From the NCBI GenBank assembly GCA_002298145.1, contig DBMP01000024.1:1-64000 (forward strand): 64,000 bases of DNA, written 5' to 3'. Positions 1 to 12,000 of the stretch are shown in pieces. The position numbers were made by a program, and so were the translations under genes. Under the pieces are notes generated by a model that had not been told where the DNA came from, searched no databases, and saw only the letters and a list, made by a program, of their open reading frames with translations. This stretch comes from Spartobacteria bacterium UBA695. Its GTDB lineage: Bacteria > Verrucomicrobiota > Verrucomicrobiia > Chthoniobacterales > Chthoniobacteraceae. Every line of letters begins with the position of its first letter. Position 1 is the stretch's first letter.

Positions 1-36
1 TGCTGTATCTTCCACTCCTCATGCTATTCCTGATCG

Positions 37-3000
37 CTACGGATTTTGCTTGGCAAAGATGACCTCGGCGGTAGCCGTCGCCGGCCCGATTATGTTGTTC
101 AACTGTTTTTTTGCATCCGTGGTGCTGTCGTCATACATTCCGTAGCCGATCACCTGCACTTGGAAGACCGAAGGAGCGGCTTCTTGGGTGGCCGACGCGC
201 GGTTGGTATCCACGCTGTTCATGGCGTTGGTGGCCGCGCCGGCAGCCGTCGATGCGGCGGTCAGCGCGGCGATGTTCGGCGCGACCGGGGCGATGGAGAC
301 GCCCGTGCTGTTGCCCTGCACCTGAATGTTGGCTGCGTTAAGCACTTGCAGCGCGGCGATGTTGATATTACCCGATACCCGGATGCCCGCCTCGCCCGCG
401 TCCACCGTACCCAGCGGCGCGATGAGGTCGATGTCGCCCGGCGGAATCTCAGGAATCGGGTTCAGCGTGGCGATGCCCGCGCCATTGGAGGGCACTACGG
501 GCGAGAGCGTAACGTTGCCATAGGCGTCGTAGACGCGCTTGGGCGGAGTGTAGACCACGGTGGTTTTGGCGCCTCGCCCGGCGTTGATGTCGCCCTCCGC
601 CGACCATGCCAGGATGTTGCCGCCGTAGGTGGTCATGATGCGCGAGAGGCCCAGCAGGATGCTCCCCTTGCTGTAGATGCCGATGTCGCCCGTGCCTTGG
701 GTTACGAGGCCCGCGGTCGAGGCGGGCACCATTCCCTCTACGCCCACGATGGTCTTGCCGCCGGGGGTCAGCACCGAGATGTCGCCGCCAAAGAGGGTGC
801 GGATGCCGGAGCCGCCGAACATGACCAGGTCGCCGCTGTAGGCGTGGCCCTCGGGGAAGAGCGCGGCGATGGCCTTGCGTCCGCGCAGGTAGGAGCCGTA
901 GCGGGTGCTCGATGCGTCGTTGTATTCGCGGCCCGCGGCCTTGAGTTCGGCGTAGTAGATTTCCCGCAGGAAGACGGCCCGCTGCGCGAGGGGGAGCGCG
1001 TCGAAGTAGGCCAGGGCCTCGGCGGCGTCGGTGGCGGCGTGGCCGTAGTGTTCTTTGAGCCACTCGATTAATTCTTCCTCGTAGGTGTGGGCCACTTTGC
1101 CGGGTTGGTCGGCGAGCGGTGTGCCGCTGACAGCCAGGTTGTCCGGATCGAGGTAGCGCGCGGCGAAGTCGGTGTAGGCGAGGCCCGCGGAGCCCGCGCC
1201 CGCTGTCACGGAGATGGAAGCGCCGGAGCGGGTGTCGCCGGTGGCCAGCGCGCCGATGGAGGTGATGGAGCCCTTGCTGCCCTGGTAGATGGTGCTGCCC
1301 GCCGTCACATCCAGCGTGCCGGGTCCGGCGATGTTGAGGTTGAGATACCAGATGTCGCCCCCGGCCTGGATCAGCGAGACGTCGTTGGCGTTGGCGTTCA
1401 GGATCAGGCCGGCTGTGGTGCCCGCGCTGCCTGCACCGAAATTGACGATGTCGCCGCCCGCGATCACCCTGGCCGCTTCGGAGGCGATGTAGAGCGTCGT
1501 GCTCAGGGAGTCGGTATAGACGCCGGCGATCTCGCCCAAGGCGACGTTGACGATGTCGCCGTTCACCGCATAGATGCGGATCGGGTCGGTGTCGCCTTCG
1601 TGCAGGTTGTCGCTGACGGTGTCATTCTGGAACGAGGCGAAGTTGTAGTAACTAGAGTTGCTGGCGACAGTGACCGGCTTGAAGGGGTTGGGAATGTCGT
1701 TGACCCCGGTTCCGGCGCCGGAGACGTCGATACGCAGCGAGGCGGTGTTGGTGGCGGACCCCGCTATCAGACCCGCGCCGTAGATGGACTGCCCTGCCAG
1801 AAGCTCCAGCGATCCGTTTGCCGATGGGGCCAGTTCCAGGGTGTGGGCAAAAGGGCCGCCCAGGTAGATGCTGCCTTCCGCCGCCACGGCGCTAAACAGC
1901 CCCGGCACGACGATTAGGGTGCCAGAAAAGCCCGAGCGCTTCCAAATGGCATTGCCGAGGCCGCTGTCGGTCACCGGTACGAGGTTGCCGCCGGCGGAGA
2001 ACAGGCTGACCGAGGTGGCCTCCGGCCGCCACAGCGAGAAGTAGGCGGTGGAGGAGGTGGTGGTGCCGATCTGCCCGGCGTCGGCATAGGCGCTGACCAC
2101 CAAGTCTCCGGCGGTGCGTACGGTCACGCTGCCGTCACCGGGCACCAGGGCGATGCCGCCTGCGGCCATGGCGACGGTGGCGGTTGCGGCGTCGAGCGCG
2201 CGCGGGTCGTTGGTTTCCTTGAGGCCGTAGACGTAGGAGACCGCGCCGATGGCCCCGGCGGTGATCTCAATGTTGCCGCGCAGGTCGGTGAAAATACTGG
2301 GCGAGCCTTCCGCCGCTTGGGCGTTTTGAGGCGTGGAGTTGTCGCCGGAATTGAGGGTGCCGCGCACCGTGACCGTCAGATCGCCACCGCCGGTCTGTAC
2401 CAGGGTGCCGCCGGTAACGTTGTCGCCGTCGGTGGTGACCGAGGTCACCTTGCCGCTGGAGGCCACCGTCACCTGCAAGGAGCCGTAGGTCTGGGACGAG
2501 CCATTACCACTAAAGGTGCTGGTCATGGCCCCAGCGTTGCCGCCGGCGCTCACGGTGACGTTGCCGCCGCCCAGGGTGCCGATGCCGGTGAAGCCGGTGA
2601 GGTAGGAGATTCCTTTGCTGGTGACGCTGGCGCCAAAGCGGATCGACCACGAGGCGAGCCCGTCGGCATCGACGCTGCGCAGCAGCCAGTTGTCGGGGGA
2701 GTAGAAACGGACGCCGTCATCGGTATCGGTGTACGTGTAGCCGGTGACGTCGCCTTGGGCGATGAGCGTTAGGTCGCCGCCGTGGTCCGGCATGTAGGTG
2801 CCCGAGGCGATGCCTCTGGCGTCGGTGTCGGTGCCGGCGGTATAGACGCCGTACAGGGTTTTCTCGATAAAATCGCCACCAGCCGCCAGGTCAAGAGCGC
2901 CAACGCCGGTGCGCAGAACGCTGGGAACGGGGATGCCGTTGCTGTCAGTGGCGCCGGACTGGGTGTTATTGAGCACCAGATTGCCGGAGTCGCCGAGCGT

Positions 3001-6000
3001 GCTGGCCGCCAGCAAGATGCGCGACGAGGCGGCGGCGACGTCGGCCCCCGCCACCAGGCGGATCGACGCCGACTGCGTACCCGGTGCCTGCATGGCCGCA
3101 GCGGCCGATACGCCGGATATCGCCGGAATGGCCGGGGTGCCTAGGGTGACCGTTGTCGCAAAGGCCGGGAGCGGCGCACCACTGTCAAAGTACATGTCAT
3201 ACGTTGAGAATTTGGTACCGGCTGGGATCGTCTGGCCCACCGAATAGAATCTTCTGCTCGTCTGGGCGCCGTTATCCCGATAAAAAGCAGTATTTGGAAT
3301 AACCCAGTCCTGAGCAAAGTAATAATATGCACCTCCGTCGCTGGCATATGTTTGGTTTGCGTATCCGAAATCATTCAGATAGTAGCCAGTAGAAGAATCC
3401 GAGGCCGTCGTAATGCCGTCATAGGTATTTGGCGTTCCTGGCACCCCCGGCCTGCCCTTGAACCCGTCGGAGATACTGCCGCCGATGGTCAAGTCGCCCG
3501 CGGCGCGCATCACGAGTTTCATCGCCCCGCCCGCGCCATAGGTGGCGGAGGAGGTGTTGCGGTCGGCGTCCGGCCCGTAGCGGTAGCCGGAAAGGTCGAT
3601 ATCGCCTTTCACCGTGAGATTGCCGCTGGTAACCGGCGTGCCCAAATACAGCCCGTCCGGGAAAAACTCTTTCAGGGCCCGCTTCAGCACGCGCACGTCG
3701 GAGACCATCTCTTTGGTGACGACGAGTGTGTATTGCTGACCTACGATAAGATCGCTGACCGAGCCGGGGAGTTGATACCCGACATCCACTATCGTATTGG
3801 ACACTAGGTTGCCATCCCTGTCATACACGGTAAACAGCGGATAGGTGCCGTCGCCGCCGTAAATCTCCCAATACCACGGCATGGAGCCCGTCGCGGTGAA
3901 CTTGACCGTCTTGCCGATATAACTCGCGTTCAGCCAATCCGGCAGGGTCGTCGTGTTGGCCGAGATCAAGCGCGATGCGTCCTGTTTCACGACTTGCGCG
4001 ACGATATCGACTCCAGGCAGCAACTCCGCGCCCGTCAAACCCTTCAGTCGCGCTTGCAGACTGGGGTTGGCCAGGGCGTTTTTGATGAACAACTGGCTGC
4101 GCGTGTCGATTTGGTTGAGCCCCACCGAGCCGTCGAGCGCCACGGGTGCGGAGCCGCCATTGTTCTGCACCACCGTGCCATCGGCATCGGTCGGGCTGTA
4201 ACTCCAGAAGCCGTGGACCGAGACGCTCTTTGCGCCCAGGATCGTAACGGGGTCGGGCGCGCTGATCTTCACGTCACCGCCGGTTTCGCTGACACGCCAG
4301 GCGTTGAGGTCCACCTCGCCGCGCGCCACACCGTCGGGCGAGCCAAGGTCCAGCTTGGCGCCACCCTCAAGGATGAGCCAGCCGGGCTGGGATGTGGAGA
4401 GATCGATGGTGCCACGGTTCTTGGCCTCCACTGCGGCTCCGTAGCTGTCCACCTGCAACACCGTGCCGTGGACATCAAGCACGGCGCTTGAGGCGATTGT
4501 CAAATTGTTGTGCGCGGCGAGGCTGATGCTGCCGGGGGCCTTCCCGCTGGCGTCGATCGTGCCATTGACGGTGAGGGAGCCGCCGTCGATAGAGACTGAA
4601 ACGCTGTGCGCCTTGAGCCCGTCGCCGATGACCAGATCGCCCTGCTTGATGTCGAAGCCGCGGCTTTCAGTGAAGCCACCGGTAGTCAGCGCCGCGTTGA
4701 GGGCGGCAAAATTGGCGCTGAGGCTGGCCGGATCACGGCCCAGCACTTGGGCGCGGAGGTCGATCGAGCCGCCCTTGCTGCCGCTGCCGCCTGCGCCTTT
4801 CAGGATGCCGCCAAGGATGACGTGGCCGTGGGCGTCGCCGGTGGAGGTCAGGGTGATGCTGCCCGCGTCGTTGTTGGAGGCCGAGACGTCGATGACCGAG
4901 CCCTGCTGCTGGGTAATGTCGCCATAAGTAGATTCCAGCGCCACAGCGCCGCCCCAGGAGTATTCGGTCTTGTCCTCCATGAGGACGGTGCGCGCGGAAA
5001 GGTCGAGCCGACTGTTTACGCCGAGCACGATGTCGCCCGCCGCCGTCGCCGTCAGCGTGCCGCTGGGCAGGGCGACGGCGGTATCGAGGGTGATGGCTCC
5101 GCCCGAGGAAACCAAGTTGATGCGGCCGCCCAGCGCCGTTTCCGCCCCGGTGTCGGCGGCGGTGGCCCCGGCGGGCAGCGCCACGGTGAGGGAGCCGCCC
5201 GCGTGGTAGCTGGCGACGCTGCCAGCATTGGCCGTCAACAGCGGGGTCAGCAAGGTGAGGGAGCCGCCGATGCCCGCATAGGTCGCGGGATCGAAGCTGG
5301 CGGAGGGATCGGGGCCGCGCTGCCAGGCCGAGAGCGAGACATTGCCCACGCTGGTGATGCGCTCCGAGGCCGAGAGCGTCACGCCGGAGAAGCCCAGCAG
5401 CAGGTGGTTGAAGGTCACCGTCGAGCCGCCGGTGAGCCTGGCCGGGTGGCCCAGGGTGATGGTGTCGGCCGCGATGGTCAGGCTGCCCAGGCCGGTCCCC
5501 GCCCCGCCGGTGGTGATGGCGCCGGGCAGGGCGCTGGCGTAGCCACTGGTGGAGTCAAGCCGCCGCGCGACGTTCCAGGTGAAGTCGCCCACTTCAATGC
5601 GGATGGCATCACCGGCGGCCCCGGCGCCGTAGATAGCCGGGGTGGTCAGCACCAGGGAGCCGAGCGCTGTCAGATCGAGGTTCGCCGAACCGTAGAGGTT
5701 GACCGAGTTGCCGGCCCCCAGATGCAGGGAGCTTACCCCGGGGATATCCCGGGCCACGTCGCCGGCTACCAGCGATGCGAACAGATCCTGTGTCAGGTTG
5801 AGGCCGACCGCCAGGGTACCGGCAGCCTCGGCCGCCGCGAGGGCGTCTGCGGTGCCGATGTTGATGGAGTCCACCGTGAGGTCGAGGGTTTTCGCGCCCA
5901 GGAGCGGCGTGCCGTCAAAGGTCGCGCCGGTCTTGGAAAGGAAGCCGATGGTGCCGTCGGCGTAGAGGGCCGCGCCATCGCCGATGCTGATGGCACCGGT

Positions 6001-9000
6001 GGCGTTTTGGGCTATGGTGGTATTGAGCGTGACGTTCCCGTTGGAGACGACCAAGAGCGGGGTGCCGCCGCCCAGATAGGTGCCGGTCGAGGCATCCAGC
6101 AGCCGGGCGGCGCTGTCGTAGGCGCGGGTATCGATCAGGGAACCCGGATCGAGGCGGATGGCCCCCCCTTGAATGACGCTCAACACCACCTGCCCGGCGG
6201 TGAGCACGGCGCCGCTGCCCAGCGTCACCGATTGAGCCACGCTGGCGCGCGAGGCCGGATCGCCAAGGACGATGTAGGACGTGTCGCTGGGGTTGGTGGT
6301 GTCGGTCATGGGCCTGCCGCCGATAAATAGGCTGGCGGCTCCGAAGGCGTCGATATCCGAGGCCCGAAGCACCACCCGCGCGGATGAGCGGGTGGTATTA
6401 TCGTCGTCGGCGACGATGGCAATACTCTGGTAGGCATTGGAACCGATATAGGCTGTGGTGATGGAGAGAACGCCGTCATAGGCGCTGTTCCCGTTTCCAT
6501 TCATTTCTGTCATGGCATCCCAGGAGAACGCCGCATGGCCGGTGCTGGTGCTGCCAAATATCAGGGAAAGATGCTTGGCGTCTGCCTCGATCATCGGCCG
6601 CAGCGCGCCGACGGTGGCCGCCTGGGCAACGAGGAAGCTGGCGTAGCCGGTTTCGTTGTAATGGGAATAGGTCCGAACCGTGGCGGCCGGGGTGATCGTT
6701 ATGGAAGTCGGCAGAGCGTCGTGAATGGAGGTGTTGGCCACCCCCTGGTAGCCCGACAATAGGTAGGAGCCGTTGCTGAGCGTCGCCACGCCACGAACCG
6801 CCGTGGTGCTGGTGGCTCCCAGTTCCACCCGGTAGGCTCCGGGCAGCAGCGCATAATTGGCGGGCATCAGGGTATAGGTGCCGGCAGGCAGGCCTGGCAC
6901 CCCCGCCGGGATGGTGATGGTCTGGCCGATGCCCGGCGTGGCGCCAGTCCATGCCGTGTAGTAACCGCCCGCCGCCGGTGCCGTCACCACCCCCGGCACC
7001 AGTGCGTAGACGGCACCGCCGGAATGGAGCGGGTAGAGCAACGTGTCCACCGAGCCGCCGCGCCCGGAGACGAAGGCGGCACCGGTCAGCGTGCCGCCGC
7101 CCGACAGATCGACGGTGGCCCCCGCTTCGGCAATGATGCCGGTGCCCTGAAGGTTGATGCCTGTGGGGGAGCCCGTCGTGCCGTTGCTGGTGTTGTATTG
7201 GGCCGACACCAGGTTGATGGTGCCGGCGCTGGCGCCGTTTACGGTCCAGGTTTCGTCGTCCGTGGTGCCGCCATAAGGCATCACCAGCCCTTTTCCGCTC
7301 ACCGAGGTGATGCTGCCGGCGAGAAGCTTCACCAAGGCGTCGGTGCTGCTGGTCCCATAGCCGAAGTCGGTGGTGAGAGCGGATAAATTGAGGGTGCCGA
7401 AGGGGGCAAACAGAGCGCCGCCTTGAAGGATGCTGGAGGCCGCCAGGGTCAGGCTGCCGAAGGCCGAATAGGGCGTTTCAACTGACGCGGAGGGATTGGG
7501 CCGGGTAATAGATAGCACCGCCGCAATGTCGGTGAGGCTGGGGGATGGCGCGGCATTGCCGCCGTTGCCGCTGCTGTAGAAACCCTGCGTGTAGCCGGCC
7601 TCCACGGTGGCGGTCACTCCGCTGGCCGGGTAGATGCGCGCCGCCGAGAGGGTGAGATCGTGGGCGGCATAAAAGATGGGGGAAGAAACGGTGTCGCTGG
7701 CGATGAAGCGCAGATCGCCGCTGCTGGCCAGGCCGATGTCGGCGAATGGGGCGATGATGGTGCCGGACACATCGATGAGATTGGCGCTCACCGACAGGGT
7801 GCCGTCCGCCGTGTAGGTGGTTGAGAGCGTCTCCGGCACCTTGGCGTAGTTGAAGTTGAGCTTGTCCTGCCCCGCCAGCAGCATGTAGGCGGCGGACAGC
7901 AGCACGCTGCCGCCTGACACGCTGGCATAGGTGCCCGCCTTCAGCGACAGGCTGCGGGCGACACCTAAGGATACGTCGCCGTCGAACAGCAGCGCCGTGC
8001 GGCCCAGCAGCGACACCGAGTCAAAACCGCCGGACTTGATCTGCGAGACGGCGATGCCGCCCTGCCCGAGGATGAGGTTGGCGTCGCTTTCGCCCGGCTC
8101 CACGTCCGCCGAGAGCGCGTCCGTCACCTCCTGCGAAACCGTCAGCACCCGGCCCACCCCCAGCGCCGTCGGAATGGTAAAGTAGTCGTAGTTCGCCTGG
8201 AGGGGCGATTCGAGGTTGACGATGAGCGTGCCGCCCGAGGCTCCCGCTCCGCCCGCCAAGGCTCGCAGCGTGCCCTCGGCCCGGATGCCGGACCAGCTCC
8301 GCAGCGCGATGGTGCCGCCGTCGCTTGCGACCGTTACCCGCCGGGAGGAGAGCCCGGCGCCGACAACGTCGAGTTCGCCGCTGGCACCCGAGGCGTCGAG
8401 CACTGCGCCGGGGCGGATGATTACATAGGCATGGGTTGACGCCTCGATGCCCGGCTTATAGGGACCGCCGTCGCCAATCGCCGTGAAGCTGCCGCCGGTG
8501 CTGCCAATATTGATTGTGCCGCCGTCGGGAACCACACCGTAGAGGCGGCCCAGGCTATCGGTGGCGATATAGGCCCTGGCCGACGCGTCCAGCACCGCGT
8601 CGCCGCCGATCCACACCGAGAGTGCACCGGGATCGACGTAGTGTTCCTGGGTGTAGGTGTTGACAATATCGATGGTCCCGCCCCGCGCGGTGATGGCCCC
8701 GTTTACCGTCACCTGGCCGCTGGAGGCAATCCGCACGCTCTGACCGTCATCGACTGTGATCGACGCCCCCTTGCCGATGGTCAGAAAGCCCTGCGTGCAA
8801 CCGTAGTCGGTACCGTCGGCGCCGATGCCCGAAAGCAGGGCGATGCTTGCTCCGGCGCGCCGGGTCAGCGTGGCCGTTTTTGCGTTCTCCTGATAGAGCG
8901 TTGGCGTCCAGAGCTTCGCAACGTCGGCGATATCGCTGCCGGTGGAGGCCCCATAGGCCGCGTCGGTGAAGCAATAGGCCGGCATCACCCCGTTGATAGC

Positions 9001-12000
9001 AACCCCGTCCGGGACAATCAGGCCGCTTTGGCCGTTGACCGAATAGGACGAAAACCCCGACTGGAACAGGGAGGTTGGCAAGGTGGTGGACTGGATCGGT
9101 ATGACCGCCACATCCCGCGCCACCACCGTGCCCTTGGCCAGCACGGTGCCGGCGGCAAGCGTGACGTCAGCGGTTGCGATGGACCCCGCCGCCAGAGATA
9201 CCGGGACGGTCCAATACGTCTCCGCGAATCCACCTCCGTGCATGATCGGCACGCCTTGAGGGAACACGTTCGCGGGAAATGTGACCGCAGTGTTGGTGAA
9301 ACTGCTGTCGAATCCGGTGATCTGCGACCCGGCGGGGATCGTTCCACCCTTGCCAATGGTCACCGAATTGCCGGCGCTCGTGATAATGCTTGTTTGGACC
9401 GGGATGTTGGTCCAAGCCGCGTGGGTCACAAGATATTCGCTCGTATTCCTGTCGCCGTCGAAATCCTTATAATCCCGGACACCATAGAGGACAAACGACC
9501 AGTAGCCAACCGGCAGGGTGCCGCCGGCGGGAAGCGTATCGAGCTTGAGCGTCGCGGCAATGGGAAGGACCGTCCCCTCGGGAATGACCGTGTCCTCGCT
9601 CAGGGTCAGAGCATAGGGTGCGGCCGTGCCGGCTGTGAGCGTGTCGCCAATGCTGGCAACGTCCTCGCCAACCGACAAAACACCGCCGGTTTCCAGTGTC
9701 AGTTTGCCCCCCTTGGTAAAGCCGTAGGAGAGGAGGGTGCCGCCCAGCGTCAGGTCGCCGTGGTTGCCCGGCGCCTTCGAGTTCATCGTGTAGCTGGCGA
9801 TGAGCGTGATGTCGCCACCGGCGCCGCCGATAGTCGCGCCTTTCTCGGAAACGAAACCGCCCGCGGAGGCGTTGATGAGAGAGCCTGAGCCAAGGGTGAC
9901 ATCGCCGGTGGAGCGGATGGTTACGTCGCCGCCGTCAGCGAAAGCCTGCATCCACTCGGTCGCGGGATCGGTTAGCGCATTGCTCCAGAGCCCCCGAGTG
10001 TCGATGGTGACATTCTCTGCGACGGTGACAGCGATGTTCGTTACAAAACCGTCCGTATTCTGGCCAAGTGCGACCGAGCCGCCGCGAGCCGTGATATCGC
10101 CGTTCACGGTGACGGTGCCTCCGTAAAGACTGAGGCTTCCGCCCGGAGCCAGCGCAAGGTCTCCGGCAACGGTTACCGCGCCCGTAGCCGCAACCTGCAA
10201 GCCACCCAAACCGGCACTGTTGAGCGCCGTTTCGTCAAGCCATATCTCGGCGGTATCGGCGGGTTTGACCGGCGAGATCGTCACATCGCCTGTGACCGGG
10301 TGCTTTGTTCCTGCCGAATAGTCGTTATTGTGCACCGTAAGCGAGCCGGGAAGAGCCACGGTGCCGCCCGGCAGCTTGTAGCCATCCGTCACGCCAGAGG
10401 AGCGCGCTCCGGTTTGGCTGGAACCGTTGACAACGCCAGCGGTAATCGAACCGTAAAAATTTCCTTTGGACGTATTGAGAATAAGTCTGCCCGCGTCGCG
10501 CCCTACGGTGTAGCCGTCCACCGATGTATAAATGGTGCTTCTGTCGGTAAGCGGGCTGTAATAACTTTCGGTAACATTCCACTTTGCGTGATCGACGTTG
10601 AAGACGTTATTGGCAATGATATAAGTAAGGTACGACGGCGCGTCCTCAATGGAGTAATATCTTCCGTCGCTGCCCAGGAGGCGGGTGGATTTGATAACGC
10701 CGGAGGCATAATCGACAGAGCCGCCGGAGATGTTAAAGGAAGAGCCGGCTTGCGCAACGACCTCGTTGGCGGAAAGCATGATATTGCCACCAACAGCCGT
10801 CCACTCGCCAATGGTATGGCCGAGGTTGGAGAGGTAGCCGCCGACTTCAAGAAGCCCTCCCGATGTATAATAGCGGTCGGAGGTGTAGCCGCCGGTTCCG
10901 GCGGGGACGTAGACCAAGTCGCTAATGTTGATCCAGACGTTGTTGCTTTTCAGAGCCTTCGAGTCCCGATTGAGCGGCGAATCGCGCAATTCGTTGCCCT
11001 GGATATTGACCATGATGTTGTTGATCGACATGGCCAGTGACACACCGCTAACGCCGGAAACATCGAGGTCGGCTCCGCTTTCGGTAATAATGCGGCCCGC
11101 GGCGGAAACCGCGATCTGGCCGCCCTGGGCCTGGGTTTCCGAGCCGCCTTTGAAGACGACGCTGCCGCCGGTCGCGATCTCGACGCGGGACTGGTCCTCG
11201 CGGTCGTCGAGCTTGGAAAGGTTGTCGAACTGGCCGAATGCGGCATTGGCCCGAGCGGTATTCTGCGTGGCGGAATCGGCGATCAGTGCATCGCGCTGGC
11301 TGTCGAGCGCGGTGGTATCACTGTCGAGTTCAGGCAGGATGGCGGTAAGGCTGTTGCCGGTAAGCGTAATAGAACCGTCTGCGTTTGTGGCAGAATTGAG
11401 CAGGTGAATGGTGCCACGCTGGTTGACCGACGTGCTGGCAATGAGGACGCCGTCTTGGGTGACAGTGCGTCCGGCAAGCGTGATGTCGCCTTGCGCGGCG
11501 GTGATAAAGCCTGTGTTGGTCACACTTCCTGCCGAGGAGTTGACGTCGAAGATCGGCGCAATTTCGTTACCACGCGTGGTCGAATACGAATTGCTGGTTG
11601 TGCTATAGCCGGGCCGCAGAATGAAGTCGTCGCCAGCGGCGAGTTCCGTCTGTCCCTTCGGAGTCGTGATCATGCCGTGGTTGTCAACTTCGCTACCAAG
11701 CAACAGAACGAAACCGCCGCCGCTGGTCACACTGGATGGGACGGCGGTGGTGATTTCAGCCCCAGCCTCGACAATGACATTGCCAAAAGCGTCGGTAAAG
11801 GCGGGCGCGTAGGTGGAGCCCACTTGAGTGGAATAGATGCCGCTATTGAGGAACTGGCTATTGGAAATATTCGCGGCGGCAGCAACGAGGTTGTGGACAT
11901 TCACCTGGGATGCACCGCCGAAGATGATGCCGTTGCGGTTGATGATGTAGACGGAACCAGGGGCGTTGATCTGGCCGAGTATTTGCGAGGGGGAGGCGCT

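Noticed and set aside
4606..6330. Long open frame on the plus strand (574 codons), and several others inside 1-12.6 kb
   Set aside because: They lie antisense to the giant exoprotein gene in high-GC DNA, have Arg/Gly/His-rich compositions without domains, and lack any RBS.
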